Origin: Paractinoplanes polyasparticus
GTDB taxonomy: Bacteria > Actinomycetota > Actinomycetes > Mycobacteriales > Micromonosporaceae
Reading direction: 5' to 3'
NCBI RefSeq assembly: GCF_019710575.1
Contig: NZ_JAHWFK010000059.1
Span: forward strand, 1-64,000
Length of the DNA: 64,000 nucleotides
Of this stretch, positions 1 to 8,472 are shown piece after piece. The notes below the pieces were generated by a model. The model was given only the letters and a program-made list of their open reading frames with translations, searched no databases and was not told the DNA's origin. The translations under genes were made by a program, and so were the position numbers. Numbering within the stretch: the first letter of the stretch is position 1; every line of letters begins with the position of its first letter.

Positions 1-576
1 ATCACCGTCTGGGGCATCCGCGACACCGACTCCTGGCGCAACGACAACCCCCTGCTCTTCGACGGCTCCGGCAACAAAAAAGCCGCCTACACCTCCGTGC
101 TCAACGCCCTCAACGCCGGCAACGGGGGAGGCGGCGGCTCGACGGTGGAGCCCGGCGCCTGGTACGTGCTGGTCAACCGCAACAGCAGCCGGGTCATCGA
201 CGTGTACAACCTGGCCACCAACGACGGCGCCCGGATCACTCAGTGGAGCCGCAACAACGGCAACCAGCAGCAGTGGCAGTTCGTCGACTCCGGTGGTGGC
301 TTCTACCGGCTGAAGTCGCGGTTGTCGGGCAAGGTGCTGGACGTCTCGGGCGCGTCCACTGCGGACGGTGGCGCGATCGTGCAGTGGTCGGACAACAACG
401 CGGCCAACCAGCAGTTCAGCATCCAGACGATCGACGGTTACATCCAGTTGATCAACCGCAACAGTGGCAAGGCCGTCGAGGTGCAGGGCGCCTCGACCGC
501 CGACGGCGGCAACGTCGTGCAGTACGCCGACTGGAACGGCGCCAACCAGCAATGGCAGCTGAACAAGGTCGGATAG
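1..576 (+). CDS. GH10 endo-xylanase, C-terminal part, with CBM13 lectin module (partial)
   Basis: The frame is open from the first base, so the start lies outside the window. The first ~37 residues match the end of GH10 xylanase catalytic domains (ITVWGIRDTDSWR, then PLLFDGSGNKKAAY). A short Gly-rich linker follows, then a ricin-type beta-trefoil (CBM13) of about 130 residues with three QxW-type repeats (QQQWQF, NQQFSI, NQQWQL). Such enzymes are secreted and cut the xylan backbone, with the CBM binding xylan. The signal peptide and catalytic glutamates are upstream and cannot be seen. The GH62 arabinofuranosidase starts 47 bp downstream on the same strand, so both probably act on arabinoxylan. 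The GH10 assignment rests on the short C-terminal match only. Confidence 0.85.
   Translation: MTVWGIRDTDSWRNDNPLLFDGSGNKKAAYTSVLNALNAGNGGGGGSTVEPGAWYVLVNRNSSRVIDVYNLATNDGARITQWSRNNGNQQQWQFVDSGGGFYRLKSRLSGKVLDVSGASTADGGAIVQWSDNNAANQQFSIQTIDGYIQLINRNSGKAVEVQGASTADGGNVVQYADWNGANQQWQLNKVG
163..560 (+). repeat. CBM13 coding repeat, copy 1
   Basis: About 400 bp encoding the lectin module of the GH10 enzyme. The bases at 756-1153 are nearly identical, so two neighbouring genes share one module. In this copy it is the C-terminal domain. Confidence 0.85.
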
Positions 577-623
577 CGCCGTCGTACCACGAACTTGCCA
601 GTCACGAACCCCGGAGGCCACTT

Positions 624-2117
624 GTGACATCCCCCAACCGGCGCCGCCGATGGCTGGTGGCGACAGCCGCGGCGCTGGCCACGCTGGCCGCCGGAGTGCT
701 CACGGTCGTGAACGCTCCGGCCGCATCGGCCGCGACCATCGACACCAGCGCGTCGTACGTGCTGGTGAATCGCAACAGCGGCAAGGCGATCGACGTCTAC
801 AACCTGGCCACCACCGACGGCGCCCGGATCACCCAATGGACTCGCAACGACGGCAGTCAGCAGCAGTGGCAGTTCGTCGACTCCGGCGGCGGCTTCTACC
901 GGCTCAAGTCGCGGTTGTCGGGCAAGGTGCTGGACGTCTCCAACCGGTCCACCGCCGACGGTGGCGCGATCGTGCAGTGGTCGGACAACAACGCGGCCAA
1001 CCAGCAGTTCAGCATCCAGGACATCGACGGTTACATCCAGCTGATCAACCGCAACAGCGGCAAGGCCATCGAGGTGCAGGGCGCCTCCACGGCCGACGGC
1101 GGCAACATCGTGCAGTACGCCGACTGGAACGGCGCCAATCAGCAGTGGCAGCTCGTCCGTGTCGGTGGCACCACCCCCACGACGCCGCCGCCGGGCGGAT
1201 CCTGCACCCTGCCGTCGACCTACCGCTGGACCTCGACCGGTCAGCTGGCCACTCCGAAGGCGGGCTGGGCGTCTCTCAAGGACTTCACTGTCGCGCCCTA
1301 CAACGGCAGGCAGCTGGTGTACGCGACCACGCACGGCGTCGGCGCAGGCAGCGGCTGGGGCTCGATGAACTTCTCGCTGTTCACGGACTGGTCGCAGATG
1401 GCTTCGGCGTCGCAGAACGCGATGAGTCAGAGCACCGTCGCGCCGTCGTTGTTCTACTTCGCGCCGAAGAGCATCTGGGTGCTCACCTACCAGTGGGGCG
1501 CCGGGGCGGCGTTCTTCTACCGCACCTCCAGCGACCCGACCAACCCCAACGGCTGGTCGGCGGCGCAGCCCATGTTCACCGGGTCGATCACCGACTCGGG
1601 CACCGGACCGATCGATCAGACGGTCATCGGTGACGGGCAGAACATGTACCTGTTCTTCGCCGGTGACAACGGCCGGATCTACCGGACGAGCATGCCGATG
1701 GGGAACTTCCCCGGCAACTTCGGCTCCTCGTACACGACCATCATGACCGACACCAAGGAGAACCTGTTCGAAGCGCCTCAGGTCTACAAGGTCCAGGGCC
1801 AGAACCAGTACCTGATGATCGTCGAGGCCCAGGGCTCCAACGGCCGCTTCTTCCGCTCCTTCACCGCCACCAGCCTCAACGGCTCGTGGACTCCGAACGC
1901 GGCCACCCAGAGCAACCCGTTCGCCGGCAAGGCCAACAGCGGCGCCACCTGGACCAACGACATCAGCCACGGGGAACTCCTGCGCACCAGCGCCGACCAG
2001 ACCATGACCATCGACCCCTGCAACCTGCAACTGCTCTACCAGGGCCGTAATCCCAACTTCCAGGGCGACTACGGTCAGTGGCCCTACCGCCCGGGCCTGC
2101 TGACCCGGCAGCGCTGA
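624..2117 (+). CDS. GH62 alpha-L-arabinofuranosidase with N-terminal CBM13
   Basis: Predicted secreted enzyme that removes arabinose side chains from arabinoxylan. The GTG start at 624 is chosen because GGAGG lies at 613-617 and it gives a clean signal peptide (Arg-rich start, hydrophobic stretch, ASAA cleavage site). Residues ~40-180 are a CBM13, then a Thr/Pro linker, then a GH62 domain from about residue 195 to 497. The three acidic residues expected of GH62 are visible: Asp220 in KDFTV, Asp331 in PIDQ and Glu383 in LFEAPQ. Total 497 aa. It follows the GH10 gene by 47 bp and is followed by a strong hairpin, so the two may be co-transcribed. Family assignment is firm; substrate is inferred from the family. 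Confidence 0.93.
   Translation: MTSPNRRRRWLVATAAALATLAAGVLTVVNAPAASAATIDTSASYVLVNRNSGKAIDVYNLATTDGARITQWTRNDGSQQQWQFVDSGGGFYRLKSRLSGKVLDVSNRSTADGGAIVQWSDNNAANQQFSIQDIDGYIQLINRNSGKAIEVQGASTADGGNIVQYADWNGANQQWQLVRVGGTTPTTPPPGGSCTLPSTYRWTSTGQLATPKAGWASLKDFTVAPYNGRQLVYATTHGVGAGSGWGSMNFSLFTDWSQMASASQNAMSQSTVAPSLFYFAPKSIWVLTYQWGAGAAFFYRTSSDPTNPNGWSAAQPMFTGSITDSGTGPIDQTVIGDGQNMYLFFAGDNGRIYRTSMPMGNFPGNFGSSYTTIMTDTKENLFEAPQVYKVQGQNQYLMIVEAQGSNGRFFRSFTATSLNGSWTPNAATQSNPFAGKANSGATWTNDISHGELLRTSADQTMTIDPCNLQLLYQGRNPNFQGDYGQWPYRPGLLTRQR
756..1153 (+). repeat. CBM13 coding repeat, copy 2
   Basis: Second copy of the repeat at 163-560, offset by 593 bp, encoding the N-terminal lectin module of the GH62 enzyme. 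Differences are scattered single bases, many silent, which points to a fairly recent duplication or gene conversion between the two genes. Confidence 0.85.
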
Positions 2118-2123
2118 CGGTGT

Positions 2124-2153
2124 GGTGAGCACGCCCGCCCGGGCGTGCTCACC
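2124..2153 (+). terminator. Hairpin terminator after the GH10-GH62 genes
   Basis: Perfect 13-bp stem (GGTGAGCACGCCC at 2124-2136 pairs with 2141-2153) with a 4-base loop, starting 7 bp after the GH62 stop codon. There is no T-run, which is normal for high-GC actinomycetes. Confidence 0.8.
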
Positions 2154-2231
2154 ATCCCCGCTTCCACCCGTTCACGGAATCGCGTCGTGCAGTCACGTAT
2201 CTCCAAGGGTGGTTGGCCCGTCGAATACGGT

Positions 2232-3158
2232 ATGACGGTGCTTGACGATGATCTGATGCAGGGTGTCCGCGCAGCTCGGAGCGTCTTTTTCGAGCGTGTC
2301 GACCCGGTGCGGCCGGAACTGCATCGCTACTGCCGCCGGCTGACCGGTGACATCTGGGAGGCCGAGGATCTGGTCCAGGAGACGTTGACCCGGGCCTTCA
2401 GCCGGGCGGCCGACAGCTTCGACCGGATCGACAGGGTACTGCCATGGCTTGTCCGGATCGCCACCAACGCCTACATCGACTCGTGGCGGCGATCCCGGCC
2501 GACTCCGGCGGAGATGCCGGAGCCGGCGGCGCCGGAAACGGCGGACCCGCTCGAGGTGCGCGATGCCCTCAGCGAGCTGGCAACCCGGCTCGCCCCCCAG
2601 GAGCGAGCTGCGATCGTCCTCAAGGATGTCTTCGACTACCCCCTCGCCGACATCGCCAGAACCCTCGGTACGACCGTTGGCGCAGTGAAGGCTGCGCTGC
2701 ACCGCGGCCGGGAACGGCTCGACGGGCGTATTCCTGGACGGCCGCGCCCGCAGCCCGACCGGGCGGTCCTCGAGGCCCTCGCCGCAGCTTTCAGCGCCTA
2801 CGACGTGGAGCGCATCGTCGCCCTGCTCCTCGACGGCGCCGAATCGGTGCTGATCGGGGTCGTCCACGAAGAGGGTGCCGACGCGATGCGTAACGGCTCG
2901 CTGCACCACATGTTCGTCGTCGAGTCCGACGTGCGTTACCGGGCCGAAGTCGGCGAACTCGACGGTGAGCCGCTGATGCTGATGTGGCAGGCGCCGGTCG
3001 ACGGCTCGCTGCCCGAAGCGCTGGTCGAGGTCATGCGGCTCGAAACGACAGACGGCCTGGTGAGCAGGATGCGGTGGTACTACCACTGCCCCGAAACCCT
3101 GGCTGAACTCGGCAAGAGGCTCGCGGCGCCGATCCGGGACCACGGTTACCGGTTCTGA
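2232..3158 (+). CDS. ECF sigma factor with SnoaL-like C-terminal extension
   Basis: RNA polymerase sigma factor of the extracytoplasmic-function type, 308 aa. Region 2 lies near residues 20-85 (ELHRYCRRLTGD, EDLVQETLTRAF, PWLVRIATNAYID). Region 4 lies near 105-165 (LAPQERAAIVLKDVFDYPL, GTTVGAVKAALHRGRERL). The last ~130 residues form an NTF2/SnoaL-like domain, as in ECF groups that carry their own regulatory extension instead of using an anti-sigma factor. No anti-sigma gene is adjacent, which fits. The ATG at 2232 is preferred; the frame runs upstream but into the hairpin of the preceding gene. Targets are unknown. Confidence 0.85.
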   Translation: MTVLDDDLMQGVRAARSVFFERVDPVRPELHRYCRRLTGDIWEAEDLVQETLTRAFSRAADSFDRIDRVLPWLVRIATNAYIDSWRRSRPTPAEMPEPAAPETADPLEVRDALSELATRLAPQERAAIVLKDVFDYPLADIARTLGTTVGAVKAALHRGRERLDGRIPGRPRPQPDRAVLEALAAAFSAYDVERIVALLLDGAESVLIGVVHEEGADAMRNGSLHHMFVVESDVRYRAEVGELDGEPLMLMWQAPVDGSLPEALVEVMRLETTDGLVSRMRWYYHCPETLAELGKRLAAPIRDHGYRF

Positions 3159-3285
3159 CGACGAGTCGCCGTTCAAGGGATTCACTCCGCAACCGGCGTG
3201 GCGATCAGTAGTTTTCTCAGCGTCAGGTGGGGCAGTGCAGAGAGGGCGCCGGCCGGTGCTCATCACAGAAGCGGGAGAGACAACG

Positions 3286-4116
3286 ATGGCCGCAGGAGAG
3301 CTGACCGAGAACGGACGGGCGCGTGTGCTCGCCGACGGCAGGGAGATTCCGCTGCTCGCGCTCGGTGTGTGGCAGGTGCCGGACGGGCCCGAGTGCGAGA
3401 ACGCGGTGCGCTGGGCGCTGGAAGCCGGCTATCGCCACATCGACACCGCGCAGGCGTACGGCAACGAGGCCAGCGTCGGGCGGGCGCTGCGTGACAGCGG
3501 CGTCGCCCGGGAGGACGTGTTCATCACGACTAAGTTCTATCCGGGCTCGAGTGACCCGGAAGTCGAGGCGCAGCGCAGCCTCGAGCGCCTCGGCGTGGAG
3601 TCGGTCGACCTTTACCTCGTGCACTGGCCGCAGGGCGGGCCGACCTGGGCCTGGGAGGGTATGCAGGGCGCGCACGAGCGGGGCTACGCGCGCTCGATCG
3701 GCATCTCCAACTTCAGCGCGTCCGAGGTTGACGCCCTGCTCAAGGTGGCCGAGGTCGCCCCGGTCGTCAACCAGGTGCAGTTCAGCCCGTTCGAGTTCCG
3801 CCGCGATCTGCTGGCGGCCTGCGAAGCGCGCGGCCTGGCCCTGGAGGCCTACAGCCCGTTGGGCACAGGCCGGCACCTGCGCGATCGGCAGGTGGCCGAG
3901 ATCGCCGAGCGGCTGGGCCGTACCCCGGCTCAGGTGTTGATCCGCTGGGCGCTGCAGCGCGGTCTCATTGTGCTGCCCAAGTCCACCCACCGGGAGCGGA
4001 TCGAGCAGAACGCGCAAGTCTTCGACTTCGAGCTGACCTCCGCCGACATGGACGCGCTGGACGGCCTGGACGGCACCGGCGGTACCGACCGTGCCCTGGA
4101 GCGGCCGTGGTGGTGA
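3286..4116 (+). CDS. Aldo/keto reductase
   Basis: NADPH-dependent reductase of the AKR5-like group, 276 aa, with a TIM-barrel fold. The catalytic tetrad is visible: Asp53 and Tyr58 (HIDTAQAY), Lys83 (TTKFY) and His113 (LVHWP). The cofactor loop appears as LPKSTHRERIEQN near the C-terminus. The ATG at 3286 is chosen because GGGAGAG lies at 3273-3279; an in-frame ATG further upstream has no such site. The substrate cannot be told from sequence. The GGDEF-EAL gene follows on the same strand within about 70 bp. Confidence 0.92.
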   Translation: MAAGELTENGRARVLADGREIPLLALGVWQVPDGPECENAVRWALEAGYRHIDTAQAYGNEASVGRALRDSGVAREDVFITTKFYPGSSDPEVEAQRSLERLGVESVDLYLVHWPQGGPTWAWEGMQGAHERGYARSIGISNFSASEVDALLKVAEVAPVVNQVQFSPFEFRRDLLAACEARGLALEAYSPLGTGRHLRDRQVAEIAERLGRTPAQVLIRWALQRGLIVLPKSTHRERIEQNAQVFDFELTSADMDALDGLDGTGGTDRALERPWW

Positions 4117-4186
4117 ACCCCATCTGACGCCGCTGCTGTTCCCGCAGTTTCCTCAGCTGGACGGCGACTCAGCCGATGATGCGGCC

Positions 4187-6136
4187 GTGTGGTTACCCGG
4201 AGGAAGACGACGAGCGGCGCGATCCGGTTCGCGGTTGTTCGCGACGTACCTCGGGGCCAGTCTGCTGCCGATCGGGGCGCTGGCCACGGTGTTGCTCAAC
4301 GGTGTGCAGGAAGACGCGGCCAAGCAGGGGCGGGATCAGGGGGTCGCGCAGGCGGCCGTCATCGCCGAGATGGCGGTGGCGCCGGCGCTCGACGCCGCGG
4401 ATCTGAGCCGCGGACTGACCGAGAGCGAGCGCGACTCGCTGGCCAAGGCGACTGATCTGGCGCTCTTCCACGGTTCGGTCCTGCGGATGCGGCTGCGCAC
4501 CTTCACCGGTCAGGTCGTCTACTCCGACGACGGGTCCACCTCGGGCGGGGTGCCGGTCTCCGATCCGGCATTTCACTCGGCGACGGTGGGGGTGGCCGGG
4601 GCCACCATGATCGCCGACGCTAACGAAGCCGGTGGCAAGGTCATCCGGGTGTTGCAACCGGTGTTCGCGCGAGCTTCCGGTGAGGCGATCGGGGTACTCG
4701 AGCTTTATCTCCCGTACGACAAGATCGACCAGCGGCTGCACGAACAGATGGTCGTCACCTACTGGCGGCTCGGCGGTGGTCTTGGCGTGCTCTACCTGGC
4801 GCTGGGCCTGATCTCGTGGTCGACGACCCGGTCGTTGCGGCGCTACGCCGCCCGGCAGGAGCACGAGGCGCTGCACGACGGGCTGACCGGGCTGCCGAAC
4901 AGAGAGGCGTTCCGGCAGCGGGCCACAGCCGCTCTCCGCGAGGACAAGGGCGGCGCGGTGGTCGTCGTGGACCTCAACCGTTTCAAGGAGGTCAACGACA
5001 CGCTCGGCCACCACGCCGGCGACGAGCTGCTGAAGGTGATCACCGCGCGGTTGCGGGGCGGCGTGCGCCAGCAGGACACGGTGGCCCGGCTCGGCGGCGA
5101 CGAGTTCGCACTCATCGTGCCCGGGGCGGACGCCGACGAGGTACGGGTGATGCTCGAGTCGCTGCGGACGGTGCTCACCAGCGAAGTAGTCCTGGACGGC
5201 GTGCCGCTCACGATCGAGGCGAGTTTCGGCATCGCGCTCTACCCGGCGCACGGCGCCGAGGTCGAGGAGCTGCTCCGGCACGCCGACGCGGCCATGTATC
5301 AGGGCAAGCGGGGGACGGCTGACATCGTCGTCTGGACCGGCGAGCGAACCCGCCATCCCACCCAGTGGCTGGTGGTGCAAGCGGAGCTGCGGCACGCCCT
5401 GGACCGGGACGAGCTGGTGCTGTTCTACCAGCCGAAGGTGAGCCTGAGCGACGGCACGATCTGCGGGGTGGAGGCGCTGGTGCGCTGGCAGCACCCGGAA
5501 CGCGGCCTGCTGCCGCCGTCGGAGTTCCTGCCGGCGGCCGAGCAGTCCGGACTGATCGAGCCGCTGACCGCATGGGTGCTGCGTCGGGCGCTGACCGATC
5601 AGGCGGCCTGGGCAGCAGCCGGCCGCGACTGGACGGTCTCGGTGAACGTCTCGGCCCGCAACCTGGAGGCCGCCGACTTCGCCGGGATGGTGGAGGCGTT
5701 GCTGGCCGAGTTCGGCACCGCGCCGGACCGGCTGGTCCTCGAGGTCACCGAGACGGCGATGGTCGACGACCGGGCGACCTCGATGGCCGCGATCCATCGG
5801 CTCGCCGGCCGGGGGATCGGATTCTCGATGGACGACTTCGGCACCGGCTACACCAGCCTGGAACGGCTGCGCGGGGTGCCACTGGTCGAACTCAAGATCG
5901 ACCGGACCTTCGTGGCGACGGTGCTCGAGGAGAAGGAGAACCAGGCGATCGTCCACGCGGTCATCGCGCTGTCCCGGGGGCTCGGCTGCCGCGTCACCGC
6001 CGAGGGTGTGGAGACGGCCGAGATCGCCGACTGGCTCGCTGCGGCCGGCTGCGACGAGGCCCAGGGCTATCACTACTCGCGGCCGATGCCGTGGGCGCAG
6101 ATTTCCGTACCGATTCCGGAGGAAGCGATCCGATGA
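4187..6136 (+). CDS. Membrane GGDEF-EAL protein (c-di-GMP synthesis and breakdown)
   Basis: About 650 aa. One N-terminal membrane helix (LFATYLGASLLPIGALATVL), a ~170-residue extracytoplasmic sensor region, a second helix (LGGGLGVLYLALGLI), then GGDEF and EAL domains. The GGDEF motif is intact near residue 303 (RLGGDEFALI), with DLNRFKEVND upstream. The EAL domain keeps EALVRW, VNVSARNL, EVTET, DDFGTGYTSL and KIDRTF, so both activities look possible. The start is uncertain: GTG 4187 fits the domain layout but has no clear ribosome site, and an ATG at 4091 would overlap the preceding gene. The stop overlaps the start of the solute-binding lipoprotein (ATGA). Confidence 0.9.
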   Translation: MWLPGGRRRAARSGSRLFATYLGASLLPIGALATVLLNGVQEDAAKQGRDQGVAQAAVIAEMAVAPALDAADLSRGLTESERDSLAKATDLALFHGSVLRMRLRTFTGQVVYSDDGSTSGGVPVSDPAFHSATVGVAGATMIADANEAGGKVIRVLQPVFARASGEAIGVLELYLPYDKIDQRLHEQMVVTYWRLGGGLGVLYLALGLISWSTTRSLRRYAARQEHEALHDGLTGLPNREAFRQRATAALREDKGGAVVVVDLNRFKEVNDTLGHHAGDELLKVITARLRGGVRQQDTVARLGGDEFALIVPGADADEVRVMLESLRTVLTSEVVLDGVPLTIEASFGIALYPAHGAEVEELLRHADAAMYQGKRGTADIVVWTGERTRHPTQWLVVQAELRHALDRDELVLFYQPKVSLSDGTICGVEALVRWQHPERGLLPPSEFLPAAEQSGLIEPLTAWVLRRALTDQAAWAAAGRDWTVSVNVSARNLEAADFAGMVEALLAEFGTAPDRLVLEVTETAMVDDRATSMAAIHRLAGRGIGFSMDDFGTGYTSLERLRGVPLVELKIDRTFVATVLEEKENQAIVHAVIALSRGLGCRVTAEGVETAEIADWLAAAGCDEAQGYHYSRPMPWAQISVPIPEEAIR

Positions 6137-7011
6137 AGAAGCTGTTGGTCTCGATGCTCGCGCTCGGCCTCCTCACGGGATGCGGTGGTAAGGCCGACGA
6201 GCCGGCCGGGCAGAGCGCCGTCCCCTTCGACCAAGCGCTGCACGACTCACTGCCGCAGGCGGTGCGCGACCGCGGCTACATCCGCTTCGTCACCGACGCC
6301 AGTTACGCGCCGATGGAGTCGTTCGCGGCGGACGGCCGTACGATCGTGGGGTTCGAACCGGATCTCGCCGACGCCATCGGTCAGGTTCTGGGCATCAGAA
6401 TCCAGATCGTGACCGGTCCCTTCCAGACCGCCCTGGACAAGGTGGCCGACGGCACCTACGAGGGTGTGCTGTCGGCTATGACCGACACCGCCGAGCGCGA
6501 GAAGAAGGCCGACTTCGTCGACTACCTCTCCGCCGGGTCGTCGATCATCGTGCAGCGCGGCAATCCGCACCGCGTCGCCGATCTGACCGGCCTGTGCGGC
6601 AACGTGGTCGCCATCGAGAAGGGCACCATCCAGGCCGATCTGTTGCACCGCACCCAGAGCGAGTGCGACGGCCGGCCGATGAAGATCAACGAATACAAGA
6701 CGAATGCCGACGCGCTGCTGCAGCTGCGGACCGGCCGCGCGGTCGCGGTGCTCAACGACTTCCCGGCAGCAACCCACCTGGCCACCGACTCGCGTACCAA
6801 GGATTACTACGAGCTGGCGTCGACCGCCCAGTACGATCCGGGCCTGATCGGCATCCCGTTCGCCAAGAACAACAGTCAGCTCCGTGACGCGGTGAAGGGT
6901 GCGCTGGACCAGGTGGTCGCCACCGGCACCTACGCCGATCTGCTGCAGCGCTGGAATCTGAGCAGCGGCGCGGTCAAGGCTGTATCGATCAACGGCGCTA
7001 CGCAGGATTAG
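6133..7011 (+). CDS. Lipoprotein solute-binding protein, family 3 (amino-acid type)
   Basis: 292 aa. Lipoprotein signal peptide with a lipobox ending at Cys (GLLTGCGG), then a type 3 periplasmic-binding domain (GYIRFVTDASYAPMES, GFEPDLADAIGQVLG, PFQTALDKVADG, TDTAEREKKADFVDYL). Family members bind amino acids or opines for ABC importers. Its ATG overlaps the stop of the GGDEF-EAL gene, and GGAGGAAG lies at 6118-6125, so the two are translationally coupled. No ABC permease or ATPase gene is nearby. It may therefore act as the ligand-sensing partner of the c-di-GMP protein rather than in transport; that is inference. Confidence 0.9.
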   Translation: MKKLLVSMLALGLLTGCGGKADEPAGQSAVPFDQALHDSLPQAVRDRGYIRFVTDASYAPMESFAADGRTIVGFEPDLADAIGQVLGIRIQIVTGPFQTALDKVADGTYEGVLSAMTDTAEREKKADFVDYLSAGSSIIVQRGNPHRVADLTGLCGNVVAIEKGTIQADLLHRTQSECDGRPMKINEYKTNADALLQLRTGRAVAVLNDFPAATHLATDSRTKDYYELASTAQYDPGLIGIPFAKNNSQLRDAVKGALDQVVATGTYADLLQRWNLSSGAVKAVSINGATQD

Positions 7012-7193
7012 AGTCCGCAGAACACCAGCACACGATCCCCGGTCTCCGCGCGAACGACCGTGACCGCAGCGCGGTCGGTGCGCGGGATCTCAGGCGACGA
7101 AGGCTCCGGCCTGAGGCGTGCTGACGACCGGGCCGCGTCGGCGAGCGACACGTTGGCCGGTGCGTGAAGTTCAGAATCCGTTCCGTGACGTAC

Positions 7194-7205
7194 ATGACAT
7201 GTCAT
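7194..7205. promoter_or_regulatory. Palindromic operator 1 (ATGACATGTCAT)
   Basis: Perfect 12-bp palindrome upstream of the short-chain dehydrogenase. It touches a possible -10 element (TTTAAT, 7205-7210), so a bound repressor would block transcription. The core TGACATGTCA recurs at 7229-7238. The MarR-type regulator at 7999-8460 is the obvious candidate binder. Confidence 0.65.
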
Positions 7206-7227
7206 TTAATGCGGTGAGGCGGTATGC

Positions 7228-7239
7228 ATGACATGTCAC
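7228..7239. promoter_or_regulatory. Palindromic operator 2 (TGACATGTCA core)
   Basis: Second copy of the 10-bp palindrome, 34 bp downstream of the first and 24 bp before the ATG at 7263. Two such sites around one promoter suggest cooperative repression. A TGACAT half-site also occurs at the start of the MarR gene (8454-8459 on the opposite strand). Confidence 0.6.
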
Positions 7240-7262
7240 TGAAATTCGAGAGGGGAAACGTC

Positions 7263-8002
7263 ATGGGACAGCTGGACGGCAAGACGGCGCTGGTCACCGG
7301 GGGCACGAGCGGGATAGGGCTGGCCACCGCCCACCGGTTCGCCGACGAGGGCGCTCATGTCTTCATCACCGGGCGCGATCAGGGGCGCCTCGACGCTGCG
7401 GTCAAGGAGGTGCGGAACGCCACGGGCATCACGAGCGACGTCAGCAACCTCGAGGACCTCGACCGGCTCGCCGCCGCGATCGGCGACCACGGGAAGGGAC
7501 TCGACGCGGTCTTCGTCAACGCGGGCGGCGGTGAGTTCGCGACGCTCGACTCGGTCGGGTGGCAGGACTACCAGCAGACGTTCAACACCAACGTGGGCGG
7601 CGTGATCTTCACCGTGCAGAAGGTGCTGCCGCTGCTCAACCCGGGCGCGGCCATCGTGCTGACCGGCTCCAGCTCGGCGGGCAACGGGCAGCCGGCGTTC
7701 GGGCTCTACGCCGCCAGCAAGGCCGCGATCCGCTCGCTGGGCCGCACCTGGGCCGGCGAACTGGTCGGCCGCGGCGTCCGGGTCAACACGATCGTTCCCG
7801 GCCCGACCGAGACGCCGGGCCTGGCGGTCTCGTGCCGGACAACCCGCAGGGGCTGTTCCAGCAGCTCGCCACGACGGTTCCGATGGGCCGCATCGGACGT
7901 CCCGAGGAGATCGCCAACGTGGTGCTCTTCCTGGTGTCCGAGCAGTCCAGCTTCATGACCGGCGCCGAGGTCTTCGTGGACGGCGGAGCCGAGCAGATCT
8001 AG
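7263..8002 (+). pseudogene. Short-chain dehydrogenase/reductase with a -1 frameshift
   Basis: Classical SDR of about 245 aa once the frame is corrected. The N-terminal part has the NAD(P) motif TGGTSGIG, NAG (VNAGGG), the catalytic Ser (TGSSSAG) and YAASK. The reading frame then breaks at about 7826-7828; the expected end (GLVPDNPQG, PMGRIGRPEEIANVV, GAEVFVDGG) continues in another frame to 8002. Adding one G at GCGG restores a normal PGLAGLVPDNP join, so this is either a recent one-base deletion or a sequencing error in a G run. Start ATG 7263 has AGGGG at 7251-7255. Its stop and the stop of the convergent MarR gene overlap in one CTAG. Confidence 0.85.
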
Positions 8003-8460
8003 GGCGGCCCGATGGTCTCGTGCACCGTCTCGAGGATCGCCGCCAACTGGCGAACCGCCTGCGGTGAAAGGCCGTCGAAGAAGAGCCGGCGCACCAGAGC
8101 CACATGACCGGGCGCGGCGTCCCGGTTGGCCTGGCGCCCGGCCTCGGTCGCCTCGACCACGGTGATCCGGCGGTCGTCGCCGTGCGGGCGGGTGCGGACC
8201 AGGCCGCGGGTCGCCATCCGCTTGGTTTGGTGCGAGACGCGACTGCGCTCCCAGCCGAGGATCCGGGCCATGTCCGTGATCGACAAAGGGTCCGCGACCA
8301 ACACGTTCAGGACGTCGTAGTCGGCGAGGGACAGCCCGCTGTCGGCCTGCAGCTGGCGGTTCGCCTCGAAGTTGATCCGGTGCTGAACACGCATGAAGGC
8401 CAGCCAGGCCCGCTGCTGGTCGGCGTCCAGCCACTCACTCACAGATGAAGGATATGTCAC
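7999..8460 (-). CDS. MarR-family transcriptional regulator
   Basis: Winged-helix repressor of about 153 aa. The DNA-binding part reads SLADYDVLNVLVAD, LSITDMARILGWERSRVSHQ and LVRTRPHGDDRRITVVEAT, the last being the wing with the conserved DxR. GTG 8460 is used; GTG 8442 is an alternative and neither has a clear ribosome site. It converges on the SDR gene with overlapping stop codons. It probably represses that gene through the paired palindromes at 7194-7239, and may control itself through the half-site at its own start. The ligand is unknown. Confidence 0.87.
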   Translation of the reverse strand: MTYPSSVSEWLDADQQRAWLAFMRVQHRINFEANRQLQADSGLSLADYDVLNVLVADPLSITDMARILGWERSRVSHQTKRMATRGLVRTRPHGDDRRITVVEATEAGRQANRDAAPGHVALVRRLFFDGLSPQAVRQLAAILETVHETIGPP

Positions 8461-8472
8461 GGGTTCGGCCGG

